Source: Prosthecobacter sp.
Lineage (GTDB): Bacteria; Verrucomicrobiota; Verrucomicrobiia; Verrucomicrobiales; Verrucomicrobiaceae
DNA length: 64,000 nucleotides
Assembly (NCBI GenBank): GCA_019186985.1
Contig: JABARQ010000015.1
Location: 346,411 to 410,410, forward strand
Direction: 5' to 3'
Shown: positions 1 through 9,293 of the stretch, piece after piece
Layout: each line of letters begins with the position of its first letter
Position numbering within the stretch: position 1 is the stretch's first letter
Notes under the pieces: model-generated
The model's database searches: none
The model's input: the letters and a program-made list of their open reading frames with translations, nothing else
Told to the model about the DNA's origin: nothing
Made by a program: the position numbers and the translations under genes

Positions 1-362
1 TCGACCTGCCCATCCGCCTCGTCACCCTGGGCGCCAGCAGCTACCACGGCGGCACACACTCCAGCGGTGAAGTGCGCCTGAACTGGCCCAGCGGCGTCAG
101 CTTCCAGGAACAGCATGTCCTTTTGCTCGACGACATCCTCGACACCGGCCTCACCCTGGCCGCGCTGCACGAACGCCTCCGGCAGGAAGCCCCCGCCAGC
201 CTGCGCACCGGTGTCCTGCTCCGCAAAAACCGGCCACGCGCCCAGGAGTGCCCCGTCGACTACTGCGGCTTTGAAATCGGGGACGAATTCGTGGTCGGCT
301 ATGGCATGGATTACCAGGGCCGCTTCCGCAACCTGCCCTGCATCGGCATCCTCCGCCCATGA
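1..362 (+). CDS. hpt: Hypoxanthine phosphoribosyltransferase, 3' part
   Basis: The gene is truncated by the window edge and the frame is open from base 3. The visible 119 residues carry the type I PRTase PRPP-binding loop (LLLDDILDTGLTL, around bases 120-158) and the hypoxanthine/guanine PRTase C-terminus (a CGFEIGDEFVVGYG stretch followed by RNLPCIG). It would convert hypoxanthine or guanine plus PRPP to IMP or GMP in the cytoplasm. Its TGA overlaps the ATG of the next gene (ATGA), implying translational coupling with moaD. The family assignment is firm; the N-terminus cannot be seen. Confidence 0.9.
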   Translation, partial: DLPIRLVTLGASSYHGGTHSSGEVRLNWPSGVSFQEQHVLLLDDILDTGLTLAALHERLRQEAPASLRTGVLLRKNRPRAQECPVDYCGFEIGDEFVVGYGMDYQGRFRNLPCIGILRP

Positions 363-604
363 CCGTCCGCGTCCTTTTCTTCTCCGTCCTGCGTGACATC
401 ACCGGCTGCGATCAGACCGACTTGTCCTGCGCGCCCGACGCGACCCTGGGCACCCTGCTTCAGCAGCTCCAGGACCGCTGGCCCGCCCTGCGCGACTGGG
501 ACCCCAGCCTGCTGCTTGCCATCGACTGCGACTACGCCCAGCGCGACGCCCCGCTGCACCCGGGCTGCGAGGTCGCCATCATGCCGCCGGTCCAGGGTGG
601 CTGA
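359..604 (+). CDS. moaD: Molybdopterin synthase small subunit MoaD
   Basis: This 81-aa ubiquitin-fold protein starts MTVRVLFFSVLRD and ends in the diagnostic Gly-Gly (residues 80-81, PVQGG), which is adenylated and thiocarboxylated to deliver sulfur to precursor Z. Length is typical of MoaD. The start overlaps the hpt stop by four bases. No moaE or other moa/moe gene is next to it. The molybdenum cofactor made with it is needed by NapA, encoded about 33 kb downstream, although no direct link is shown. Confidence 0.88.
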   Translation: MTVRVLFFSVLRDITGCDQTDLSCAPDATLGTLLQQLQDRWPALRDWDPSLLLAIDCDYAQRDAPLHPGCEVAIMPPVQGG

Positions 605-658
605 GCCTCCGGGCTCTGCAACACCTCCGCCCGCCCCGCCGTTGAAGACGGTGCCGAA

Positions 659-2140
659 ATGAATCCCATCGAGCACCAGATCCAGCAAACCCGCCGCGAG
701 TTCCTCACCACCAGCGCCAGCGGCCTCGGCATGATGGGCCTTGGCGCCATGCTCGCCCAGGAGGGCATCCTCAGCGCCGCCACCGTCGCGGACAACGACC
801 CGCTGCGTCCGCGTGAACCGCATTTTCCCGCACGGGCGAAAAACTGCATCTTCATCTTCATGGAGGGCGGCCCGAGCCAGATGGACCTCTTCGACCCCAA
901 GCCGAAGCTCAACGAGCTGCACGGCCAGGCCCTGCCGGAAAGCATGACCAAAAACGTGCGCTTCGCCTTCATCCGCAAGGAGACCGCACGCATCATGGGC
1001 TCGAAGCGTGTCTTCAAGAAGCACGGCCAGAGCGGCATGGAGTTCAGCGACCTCCTCCCCCACATGGCCCGTCACGCCGACGACTGGCTCATGATCCGCT
1101 CGCTGCACACCGACCAGTTCAACCACCATCCCGGCCAGCTCGTGCTCCACTGCGGACGCGCCCAGTTCGGCCTGCCCACCGTCGGCTCCTGGCTCAACTA
1201 CGGCCTCGGCAGCGAATCACGCAACCTTCCCGGTTATGTCGTCCTCTCCGCCGGACGCGGCACCAGCGGCGGCGCCTCCCTCTGGCAGAGCGGCTTCCTG
1301 CCCTCCTCCTACGCCGGCGTGCTCTTCCGCAACCAGGGCGAGCCCGTGCTCAACCTGAAAAACCCGCCCGGCATCCCCATGGCGCTCCAGCGCCGGGGCC
1401 TCGACACCCTCATGGAGCTCAACCAGTCGCGCCATGACCAGTTCCGCGATCCGGAGATCGCCAGCCGCATCGCCGCCTATGAACTCGCCTTCCGCATGCA
1501 GGCAGCCGCGCCCGAGCTGATCGACCTCAAGGATGAATCCGCCAGAACGCTGGACCTGTACGGCGTCAACCGCAGCGACCCGCCCATCAAGGCCTCGCGC
1601 GGCGGCGGCCCCGGCCAGTACAAGGCCTTCGCCACCAACTGCCTGCTCGCCCGCAGGCTGGTCGAGCGCGGCGTGCGCTTTGTCAGCATCATGCACGCCT
1701 CCTGGGACCACCACTCCAACCTGGATAACGAACTGTCCTACAACGCCGGCATGGCCGACCAGCCCATCGCCGCCCTGCTCACCGACCTGAGGCAGCGCGG
1801 CCTTCTCGACGACACCCTCGTCGTCTTCGGCAGCGAGTTCGGCCGCACGCCCCTCGGTGAAAACCGCGGCGGCAACCCCGACACCACCGGCCGCGACCAC
1901 CACCCCTTCGCCTTCACCATGCTCGCCGCAGGCGGCGGCCTGAAGGGCGGCCTCACCTATGGCGAGACCGACGAGATCGGCTGGGGCATCGTGCGCGACC
2001 CCGTGGACCTCCACGACTTCCACGCCACCCTGCTGCACCAGTTCGGCTTCGACCACCTGCGACTCACCCACCGCTTCTCCGGCCGCGACTTCCGGCTCAC
2101 CGACGTCGCCGGCCGCGTCATCAAGGAGTGGATTGCCTGA
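659..2140 (+). CDS. DUF1501 family exported protein
   Basis: A 493-aa protein with a twin-arginine signal (TRREFL at residues 11-16, then a Gly/Ala/Met-rich hydrophobic stretch). It has the DUF1501 sulfatase/alkaline-phosphatase-like fold signature: FMEGGPSQMDLFDPKP around residues 67-82, SLHTDQFNHHPGQ in the middle and FGSEFGRTP near residue 390. DUF1501 proteins are abundant in Planctomycetes and Verrucomicrobia, usually next to DUF1549/DUF1553 partners, and their biochemical role is unknown. This copy stands without such a partner, between moaD and yaeQ, unlike the two copies at 24 and 46 kb. Confidence 0.88.
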   Translation: MNPIEHQIQQTRREFLTTSASGLGMMGLGAMLAQEGILSAATVADNDPLRPREPHFPARAKNCIFIFMEGGPSQMDLFDPKPKLNELHGQALPESMTKNVRFAFIRKETARIMGSKRVFKKHGQSGMEFSDLLPHMARHADDWLMIRSLHTDQFNHHPGQLVLHCGRAQFGLPTVGSWLNYGLGSESRNLPGYVVLSAGRGTSGGASLWQSGFLPSSYAGVLFRNQGEPVLNLKNPPGIPMALQRRGLDTLMELNQSRHDQFRDPEIASRIAAYELAFRMQAAAPELIDLKDESARTLDLYGVNRSDPPIKASRGGGPGQYKAFATNCLLARRLVERGVRFVSIMHASWDHHSNLDNELSYNAGMADQPIAALLTDLRQRGLLDDTLVVFGSEFGRTPLGENRGGNPDTTGRDHHPFAFTMLAAGGGLKGGLTYGETDEIGWGIVRDPVDLHDFHATLLHQFGFDHLRLTHRFSGRDFRLTDVAGRVIKEWIA

Positions 2141-2163
2141 ACGGTCTGCGCTAGAGCCCTGCC

Positions 2164-2718
2164 ATGGCTCTCAAGGCGATCATCCACAAGGCGGCCCTCA
2201 ACGTCTCCGACCTCGACAACAACCTCTACGGCGACCACACCCTCACGGTCGCCAGGCATCCCTCCGAGACGGAGGAGCGCATGATGGTCAGGCTCCTGGC
2301 CTTCGCCCTCAACGCCCCGCCCGACAACGACCAGGGAACGCTTGAGTTCGGCAAGGACATGTGGGAGCCGGATGAACCCGCCCTGTGTCAAAGGGACCTC
2401 ACCGGCCTCACCGTCCATGAAATCGAACTCGGCCAGCCCGAGGAGAAAAGGCTGGTGCGCGCCTGCGGCCGCTCGAGAAGGGTGACGGTCTTCACCTACG
2501 GCTCCACCGCCGAAGCCTGGTGGGCCTCCGTGGCGGAAAAGCTGTCCCGTGTCCGCAACCTGCGCGTCTGGATGCTGCCACCCGCCCAGGTGGCCGAACT
2601 CGGCCCGCTGGCTGACAAGTCGATGGACCTCCAGGTCACCGTCCAGGACGGTGCCTGGTTTGTCGGCCAGGGCGGCAAAACTGTGGAGATCAACCCCGTC
2701 CCCCTCTTCGGAGCCTGA
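2164..2718 (+). CDS. yaeQ: YaeQ family protein
   Basis: A 184-aa protein matching the YaeQ family along its length: N-terminal MALKAIIHKAALNVSDLD, the ETEERMMVRLLAFAL segment, an E-FGKDMWEPDEPAL region and a C-terminal beta-rich part (YGSTAEAWW, LRVWMLP). YaeQ has a PD-(D/E)XK-nuclease-like fold; its cellular role is unsettled. It begins 23 bases after the DUF1501 stop, so co-transcription is plausible. Confidence 0.85.
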   Translation: MALKAIIHKAALNVSDLDNNLYGDHTLTVARHPSETEERMMVRLLAFALNAPPDNDQGTLEFGKDMWEPDEPALCQRDLTGLTVHEIELGQPEEKRLVRACGRSRRVTVFTYGSTAEAWWASVAEKLSRVRNLRVWMLPPAQVAELGPLADKSMDLQVTVQDGAWFVGQGGKTVEINPVPLFGA

Positions 2719-2783
2719 AGGCCCGGTTTTCCACGCCGCCTGTTAATGCTGGAAAAAACGCCGCCAGCAGCGAAGAACACGAG

Positions 2784-4943
2784 ATGCCTTTTCGTCCGCC
2801 TGTCCGCCCCCTGGTCCTGATCCTCTCCGCGCTCCTTGGAGCCGCTGCGGAGCCTGGTCATGCCCACGCCCAGGCTGGGTCGAAAACTGATGCTGCAGCC
2901 AGGAAGGCACGCGAGCTGGAAGCACGCTTCCCCGCCCCGAAGCCGCCGCAGGGCCGCGACAGCTTCGAGCTCGGCGAAGCCCGCCAGCAGCACCTGCAGA
3001 AGCTGGCGCCCGCCCTTTGGAGGAAGCTTTCCCAGCGCGAACCCGTGAACCTCCTCGTGCTCGCCGGGGAGCAGGAGCTGCGGCTCTGGAACGACGACGG
3101 CGGTGCGGACCTGATGAACGGCTTCCCCGCCTGCTTCGCCCGCGACCTCGCCAACCAATTTTACTACACCGGCGGCGTTTTCGAGGCCGGGACACGCTCC
3201 CCGGCCCTGCTGGCGCCGGGCATCTCGCTGCGCGTGCTGACTGGCCCGGACCATGCCCTGGTGGACGCCCCGTCCATCCTCGCCTCCACCGCCCGGCAGT
3301 CGCCCGTGGACCTGGTGCTGATCTGTCACGGCCAGGCCGAGGCCGCCGCTGGCATGTCCCCGGCGGAGTTCACCCGCCAGATGGCCCTTGCCGTGGAGGC
3401 CGTGCGTGAACTCAAGGCGGAGGCCTTCGTCGCCGCACCCTGGCCGGGTTCAGGCCCGCGTCCGGAAGCCGCCCTCGGCCAGGTCCGCCCGCTGGCGGAC
3501 GCCCTGGCTGAAACCGCCGAGGATGGCGGCTGGCTCTTCGCTGACCTGGGGGACTTGTCACGGCTGATTGACCTGCCGCCCTCTGACGCAGCCAACGACG
3601 CCCAGCGCTTCAACAGGCTCGCCAGCACCTGGAAGAGCTTCTTCCATGAGGATGCCGACGGCGACCACCTGCCCCGCGCCCAGTTTCACCAGCGTCTTGG
3701 CAGCGCCTTGTTTCAAGCCCTCCTGGACGGGCCTTCCTCAGGTCAGCCGGTTCACTGGGAGGATGCCACCGCCTCCTGGCAGCAGGCGGGGCTGAAGCTC
3801 CGCTGCGCCCTCGTCAACGACAGCCGAGAGGAGCAGCGGCTCACTGTCCTTCCGCTCATCGCCGCAGGCTGGAAACCGCGCGACGCACAGCCGGAAGCCA
3901 CCCTTCCACCCGGTGGCAGAACCACGCTCGACATCACCTACGCCCCCTCCGTGGAAGGCGCGTCCGCCATCCCCGACGACGGCCTGCTGCGCCTGCCGCT
4001 GCTGGTCATCACCAATCGCAAGGCCTCCATCCTCACGCCCAGGGCGGCCCTTACCCCCTTCACCATCGAATGGCCCGTCGGCGCCCTCTTCAACCAGGAC
4101 AGGCGCTTCATCATCGGAGCCCGCCTCCTCAACACCAGCCCGGGCGAACAGGCCGGCACCTGGCAGGCCTCCCTGGTGGACCAGAAGCTGGACGGCCGCT
4201 TCAGCCTCAAGCCGGGAGCCGCCCTCCCCTTGGACCTCGCCTTCGACCTTCCCGAGGACGGCGCCGCCACCGGTCGTTTCCTGCTTGAACTCAAGGTTAG
4301 GCTGGACGGAAAGGAGCTGCGCATCAGCCGCCCCCTTGTCATCGCCGCCAACCTCGGCCTCGGCAAACCCCTGCCTCTGTTCCCGGTCACGGACTCCTCC
4401 GCCAGGGCCTCGTTTGAAGCCAGGGCGGACGCCTCCCGGCTGATCCTTGCCTGTGATGTCCAGGGCGTCGAGCTTCTGCCCTCTGCGGAAAATGCCCCGC
4501 CTTCCTGGCAGGCCGAGGTCAGCCTCGACGCCCGCAGCTACGGCAAACGCCTGGAGCCCGGCAGCACGGCTCCCCTCCGGTTCTCCGGTTCATCTGCTTC
4601 AGGGCGCGGCCGCATGACCACCCCTGCCTCATGGGCCTTCGGCACCGGTTACGCCGCCGTCTTCGATCCCAAGGAATTTCACGCCCGCCTGGTCTCAAGC
4701 GGCTCGGACCGCCATCAGTTCGAGTTCAGCATCCCCCGGACCTACCTTTATCTCCATGAGTGGGCCCTGCAAAACGGCAACAGCCAGCTCGGCATCAACC
4801 TGCGCCTGACCTTGAACACCCCCTCAGGCCCTCAAAGCTGGATCCTTGCGCCCACCAGCCTGCCCGCCAACAGCATCAACGCCCTCTCCGTCCTCGAGCT
4901 CAGCACCTCGCCCACCAGCCGCGCCACGGTGATCCTGGAGTAA
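2784..4943 (+). CDS. Secreted protein with degenerate SGNH-hydrolase-like domain
   Basis: A 719-aa protein with a signal peptide (hydrophobic residues about 9-30, cleavage near HAHA/QAG). Residues about 85-310 look like an SGNH/GDSL lipase fold with altered blocks: LAGEQE where the GDS serine block is expected, CHGQAEA where block III GxND is expected, and DGDHLPRAQFHQRLG resembling the C-terminal DxxH block. The remaining 400 residues look beta-rich, in the manner of accessory domains. No residue set convincingly matches an active enzyme. The assignment is structural inference only and could be wrong; the coding call is secure. Confidence 0.65.
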   Translation: MPFRPPVRPLVLILSALLGAAAEPGHAHAQAGSKTDAAARKARELEARFPAPKPPQGRDSFELGEARQQHLQKLAPALWRKLSQREPVNLLVLAGEQELRLWNDDGGADLMNGFPACFARDLANQFYYTGGVFEAGTRSPALLAPGISLRVLTGPDHALVDAPSILASTARQSPVDLVLICHGQAEAAAGMSPAEFTRQMALAVEAVRELKAEAFVAAPWPGSGPRPEAALGQVRPLADALAETAEDGGWLFADLGDLSRLIDLPPSDAANDAQRFNRLASTWKSFFHEDADGDHLPRAQFHQRLGSALFQALLDGPSSGQPVHWEDATASWQQAGLKLRCALVNDSREEQRLTVLPLIAAGWKPRDAQPEATLPPGGRTTLDITYAPSVEGASAIPDDGLLRLPLLVITNRKASILTPRAALTPFTIEWPVGALFNQDRRFIIGARLLNTSPGEQAGTWQASLVDQKLDGRFSLKPGAALPLDLAFDLPEDGAATGRFLLELKVRLDGKELRISRPLVIAANLGLGKPLPLFPVTDSSARASFEARADASRLILACDVQGVELLPSAENAPPSWQAEVSLDARSYGKRLEPGSTAPLRFSGSSASGRGRMTTPASWAFGTGYAAVFDPKEFHARLVSSGSDRHQFEFSIPRTYLYLHEWALQNGNSQLGINLRLTLNTPSGPQSWILAPTSLPANSINALSVLELSTSPTSRATVILE

Positions 4944-5047
4944 ACACCCCCTGGATCCTGCCTGGCCGTCCTCAGGCACCTCATGGACTTTGTCCGCCAG
5001 AGCCGCCGCCGCCTGCGCGTATGTGACCACCTGCCAACCACCGGTCC

Positions 5048-6502
5048 ATGATCATGCGCTCGCTCTGCCTCCTCCTGCTGCTTCCCGTCCTTGCCTTCGC
5101 CCAGGCCTCCAGCCCGCCCGCCGGCGGCCTGCGTGCAGGCGCCGCCGCCAGCAACATCACACCGGAGATCGGAGGCGCCATCGTCGGCGGCTTCTCGCCC
5201 TTCCCCTCCACCCACATCCACGATGAACTGCACGCACGCTGCCTCGTGATCGAGCAGGACGGCCGCCGCATCGCCATCGTCGTCTGCGACCTTCTCGGCG
5301 CTGCCAGGCAGATGTTTGATGAAGCCGCGCGCCTGGTGAAGCTCGAGACCGGCATCCCGCGCGAAAGCCTGCTGATGTCCTGCACCCACACCCACTCCGC
5401 CAGCAGCGCGCTCAACGAAAACCGTTACGACACCTCCTCCACGGGCCTCACCGACTACCAACGCTTCGTCGCCCGCCGCATCGCCGACGGCGTCCGTCGC
5501 GCAGTCAACAACCTGGAGCCCGCCAAAATCGGCTGGGCCACCGCCAGCGTCCCCGGACAGGTCTTCAACCGCCGCTGGTTCCTCAAGGAGGGCACCATGC
5601 CGCCCAACCCCTTCGGCGGCATCGACAAGGTGAAGATGAACCCCGGCCATGGCCCCCACCTCGACAAGCCCGCCGGCCCCACCGATCCCGAGGTCTGCCT
5701 GCTCGCCGTGCAAAGCACCTCCGGACGCTGGATCAGCGTGCTTGGCAACTACTCCCTCCATTATGTCGGCGACGTCGGCCCCGGCCATGTCTCCGCAGAC
5801 TACTTCGCGGTCTTCTGCGAAAAGCTCGGCGGCCTGCTCAAGGCCTCGCCGCAGGACCCGCCCTTTGTCGCCCTGCTCAGCAACGGCACCAGCGGCAACA
5901 TCAACAACAACGACTACGGCCGCCCCGCCGCAAAGCCGGGTCCGCGCTACTCCAAGATCAACGCCGTGGCCGGTGAAGTCGCCCGCGCCGCGGCCGCGGC
6001 GCTGAAGAACGTCACGCTTCACGAACGCGTCGAGCTTGATTCGCGCTACGCCGAACTGCGTTTGCAACAACGCCGCCCCGACGCGGAACAGGTGGCCTGG
6101 GCCGAAAGCACGCTGGCCGCGCGCGTTCAGCTCGGCAAGGGCGCCAGCGTGCTTCCCCGCGCCTACGCCGAACGCTTTCTCAAGCTCAAGGACGCACAGC
6201 CGCAGATCGACATCCCGCTGCAGGCCCTGCGCATCGGCGACGTCGCGATCACCGGCATCCCCTGTGAAACCTTTGTCGAGACCGGCCTCGAACTCAAGGC
6301 TCGCAACCCTTTCAAGCCGAGCTGGACCCACAGCATCGCCGGTGGCTACTTCGGCTACCTGCCGACACCTGAACACCATGCGCTCGGCGGCTATGAAACC
6401 TGGCTGGGCACCAACCGCCTCGAGGTCCAGGCCAGCGTCAAGATCACGGATGAGCTGCTGAAAATGCTTCAGGAAATGAAGGCCGGCACGCCCCGCTCCT
6501 GA
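5048..6502 (+). CDS. Neutral/alkaline non-lysosomal ceramidase-type protein
   Basis: A 484-aa protein with a clear signal peptide (MIMRSLCLLLLLPVLAFAQA) followed by the neutral ceramidase N-terminal domain: GAAASNITPEIGGAIVGG at the start, HARCLVIEQDGRRIAIVVCDLLG, and the zinc-site-like CTHTHSASS around residue 116. In PVC bacteria this family is common and most members have no demonstrated ceramidase activity; they may hydrolyse other amide-linked substrates outside the cytoplasm. It sits 37 bases before a sterol-desaturase-type gene, so a shared lipid-related role is possible but unproven. Confidence 0.85.
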   Translation: MIMRSLCLLLLLPVLAFAQASSPPAGGLRAGAAASNITPEIGGAIVGGFSPFPSTHIHDELHARCLVIEQDGRRIAIVVCDLLGAARQMFDEAARLVKLETGIPRESLLMSCTHTHSASSALNENRYDTSSTGLTDYQRFVARRIADGVRRAVNNLEPAKIGWATASVPGQVFNRRWFLKEGTMPPNPFGGIDKVKMNPGHGPHLDKPAGPTDPEVCLLAVQSTSGRWISVLGNYSLHYVGDVGPGHVSADYFAVFCEKLGGLLKASPQDPPFVALLSNGTSGNINNNDYGRPAAKPGPRYSKINAVAGEVARAAAAALKNVTLHERVELDSRYAELRLQQRRPDAEQVAWAESTLAARVQLGKGASVLPRAYAERFLKLKDAQPQIDIPLQALRIGDVAITGIPCETFVETGLELKARNPFKPSWTHSIAGGYFGYLPTPEHHALGGYETWLGTNRLEVQASVKITDELLKMLQEMKAGTPRS

Positions 6503-6539
6503 CTCAGGTCTTGTTACCGGAAGCAGGGCTGCTGCGTTC

Positions 6540-7352
6540 ATGGATGCGGCCATGTCTCCCTCCCTGAAAAACACGCTCGCCGGACTGCTCATCCTCTCAG
6601 TCCTCTTCCTCATCCTTGAACGCGTTTTTGGCAGGGTGCGCGGCCCGCTCCTCCGCCGCGGCTGGCTCACCGATGTCGCCTACTGGTTCCTCACGCCCTT
6701 CGTCACCAAGTCCATCTCACGCGCCGCGCTGATCCTTCCCGCCGGCCTCCTGGTCTGGTGCGGCGTCGCCACCGTCGAAGACCTGCGCAGCCAGTCCTAC
6801 ACCGGCTTCGGCCCGCTTTCGCGGCAGCCAGTCTGGCTTCAGGCGGTGGAGGTCTACCTGCTCGCCGACTTCCTCTCCTACTGGAGCCACCGGCTCTTCC
6901 ATGGCGGCCGCTGGTGGCCCTTCCACGCCGTTCATCACAGCTCCGAAGACCTCGACTGGCTCAGCAGCATCCGCGTCCATCCGGTAAACGACCTGGTCAC
7001 CAAGCTCATCCAGGTCTCCCCCCTCCTCCTGCTGGGCTTCAACCCCTGGGTCACCCTTTCCACCGCCCCCTTCTTCACCCTCTACGCCATCTTCATCCAC
7101 GCCCGCCTCGACTGGGACTTCGGCCCGCTGCGCTATGTCATCGCCACCCCCGTCTTCCACCGCTGGCATCACAGCCGCCAGCCCGAGGCCATGGACAGGA
7201 ACTTCGCCGGCCTCTTCCCGTTGTGGGATCTTTTGTTCGGCACCTTCTACATGCCGCGCGGCCGCAGGCCCCAGGATTTCGGCGTCGCCGGCGGCTTCCC
7301 CCAGGACATGCCTCGCCAGCTCTGGGAACCTTTCCGCAGGCTCCGGCGCTGA
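6540..7352 (+). CDS. Sterol desaturase / fatty acid hydroxylase superfamily membrane protein
   Basis: A 270-aa integral membrane protein with several hydrophobic segments. It has the eight-histidine di-iron signature of the family: HRLFH (about 116-120), HAVHHSSEDLDW (about 129) and HRWHHSRQ (about 204-211). Such enzymes hydroxylate or desaturate lipid alkyl chains using O2. The start could be the ATG at 6540 or the second at 6552. Downstream, 7353-7469 is a 117-base spacer in which I see no gene. Confidence 0.88.
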   Translation: MDAAMSPSLKNTLAGLLILSVLFLILERVFGRVRGPLLRRGWLTDVAYWFLTPFVTKSISRAALILPAGLLVWCGVATVEDLRSQSYTGFGPLSRQPVWLQAVEVYLLADFLSYWSHRLFHGGRWWPFHAVHHSSEDLDWLSSIRVHPVNDLVTKLIQVSPLLLLGFNPWVTLSTAPFFTLYAIFIHARLDWDFGPLRYVIATPVFHRWHHSRQPEAMDRNFAGLFPLWDLLFGTFYMPRGRRPQDFGVAGGFPQDMPRQLWEPFRRLRR

Positions 7353-7469
7353 CGGAGGTGACGATCCCATGATCCCTGGCCGAAAACCTGCATTTGCCCC
7401 GGCGTTTTTTTGACCTGATGATCGAGTTGACGCGTGACGCCATGATGGCGGCGGTTAATCTGCAGCCCC

Positions 7470-9224
7470 ATGAAGCCACGCCGAGACGATCCCTCCGCGC
7501 CGCCCCGCAGGCCGCCGAAATGGGTCTCGCCATGGAGCCTTGACGACGACTGGAAGGACGAAGAAGTGGATTTGGAACCCCGGGACATCCGGCCTCATGA
7601 GGAGGCCGAGGCCGGTTCGGCCTCACCGCCATCTGCTGGCGCCAGGCCGGCAACGGCTCCTGTGAAAGCCAGGCCGGTGATCTTCGCTGAAATCAGCAGC
7701 AGGGCACGCCCGGATGACCCGGCGGCGCGCCCTTCCGCAAAAACCGCACCCGCCCCCCTCCGTGAGGACATCCTCCCGACTCAGGACGAGGCCCCTCTGG
7801 AAACGGATGAACCCGCGCCTGCCTCGGCAGTTCAGCCAGCGCCTGCCTCAGAACCCAGGACCAGCTTCGAACCCTGGCCGCAGCCTCCGTTCACGAAACC
7901 CGCCCATCGTCAGCTCCATCCACCGAAGGTTGAAACCACCCACCTCTTCTCCGGTGTCCTGGGCCGCCTGCTGACCGTCCTGATGGGCCTCTCCGGCATC
8001 CTGCTGTTCGGCTGGATCTATCTGGCCGATGTGGCCCCCGACTCGGACCATGACCTGCGCCTCGGCCAGCCCGTGGACATCACCCCCGCCATCGGCGCCC
8101 CCGACCGGCTCACCACCTTCCTCAACGCGGTCATCTCCGTCGAACGCGACGACCTTCGGTCCAAGTCTCCCTGGAAATGGGACGCTCAGGTCCTCCGGCA
8201 GGTCGTGCAGGCCAACGGCGCCGCCATTGATGGCCTGCGCGACCTGCTGGCCGACTACGACTGGCATCCCGGCCACTCTGCCTGGAATCAGGCGGACCTC
8301 GGCGGACACGCCGCCTGGCCCCATGTCATCACCCTGCTCGAAGCCAAGGCCGCCCTGCTCACTCAGACCGACGAAACGGCAGCCCTGGCCGCCGTCGTGG
8401 ACATGGCCAGGCTCGCACGACACCTGCACGAACTCCGCTCCTGGCCCTCCTTCATCCATCGTTCACAGGAGCTGCACCAGGCCTCCCTCCAGACCGCCGC
8501 CATGCTCCTCAGGTCCACACGGCTCGACAGCGGACGGCTCGGCGAGTTCCAGCGCAGCTTCGCCGGACTGGAGCCCGGCGACGAATCCCTGCGCAGGGCC
8601 CTGGGCGCCTTCTACCTGCATGAAAAGAAACGTTTGTTAGGCGAAAGGAGCGGCGAGCCCCTCGACGCCATGCCCGGCGGCGTCCTCAAGGCCATGCCCG
8701 CACGCCTCTTCTTCAAGACCCGCGAGACCCTCGGCCTCTTCGCCTCCGGCTTCCGCGAGCTGCGCGACAACGTCACGCTGGTGTCCTCCCACCCGTCAGC
8801 CGGCCAGTCCAGGCTGAGGCTCATCGGTCATGCCCCCCTCCAGGGCCTGCGCCCGAACGGCGCGGGCGAGTCCTACTTCGCAGGACGCTGGCGGTTCTAT
8901 CATGACCTGCCCGAACGACAGCACCTCGCCCAGGCCGGCCACAGGCTGGTCGTCACCCTCTGCGCCATCCGCCGCTTCGCCGCCGACCACCAGCGCCCGC
9001 CCTCCGGCCTCGCCGAACTCCGCGCAGCCTACCTTGCCGGGGAACCCGTGGATCCCTTCTCGGGCAGGCCGCTGGAATACGACCCCTTGAACGACGTCCT
9101 CTTCTCCGCCGGAACCAACCTCCTCCCCGAAGGCGGCCACATCACCCAGCCTCCGCTGTCCGACCCCGACGAGCCCACCCTTGAACTCGGCCTGAAAAGC
9201 CTCACCCCAGGTCAGGCTCGCTGA
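7470..9224 (+). CDS. Membrane-anchored protein of unknown function
   Basis: A 584-aa protein that I do not recognise. Residues 1-150 are low-complexity, rich in Pro, Ala, Glu and Asp, and look disordered. A single transmembrane helix lies near residues 168-190 (LLTVLMGLSGILLFGWIYLA). The rest appears alpha-helical and extracytoplasmic. The extreme C-terminus (PPSGLAELRAAYL, then DPFSGRPLEYDP) resembles a motif seen at the ends of many PVC secretion-linked or protein-processing unknowns. Orientation and codon use match its neighbours. Confidence 0.7.
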   Translation: MKPRRDDPSAPPRRPPKWVSPWSLDDDWKDEEVDLEPRDIRPHEEAEAGSASPPSAGARPATAPVKARPVIFAEISSRARPDDPAARPSAKTAPAPLREDILPTQDEAPLETDEPAPASAVQPAPASEPRTSFEPWPQPPFTKPAHRQLHPPKVETTHLFSGVLGRLLTVLMGLSGILLFGWIYLADVAPDSDHDLRLGQPVDITPAIGAPDRLTTFLNAVISVERDDLRSKSPWKWDAQVLRQVVQANGAAIDGLRDLLADYDWHPGHSAWNQADLGGHAAWPHVITLLEAKAALLTQTDETAALAAVVDMARLARHLHELRSWPSFIHRSQELHQASLQTAAMLLRSTRLDSGRLGEFQRSFAGLEPGDESLRRALGAFYLHEKKRLLGERSGEPLDAMPGGVLKAMPARLFFKTRETLGLFASGFRELRDNVTLVSSHPSAGQSRLRLIGHAPLQGLRPNGAGESYFAGRWRFYHDLPERQHLAQAGHRLVVTLCAIRRFAADHQRPPSGLAELRAAYLAGEPVDPFSGRPLEYDPLNDVLFSAGTNLLPEGGHITQPPLSDPDEPTLELGLKSLTPGQAR

Positions 9225-9293
9225 TCCATCCACGGGCAAATCCGCGGCCGGCGGCACGATCCACCCTGGCTCCGGCGTACTCTGGCTCCCACC

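Noticed and set aside
1217..2071. 284-codon minus-strand frame inside the DUF1501 gene
   Set aside because: Low-complexity translation typical of the antisense of GC-rich coding DNA; the plus strand has an intact DUF1501 protein.
4832..6670. Long open frame of 612 codons on the minus strand opposite the ceramidase gene
   Set aside because: Its translation is Gly/Ala/Val/Asp-rich without any family motif, while the plus strand encodes a clear ceramidase; this is a high-GC antisense shadow.
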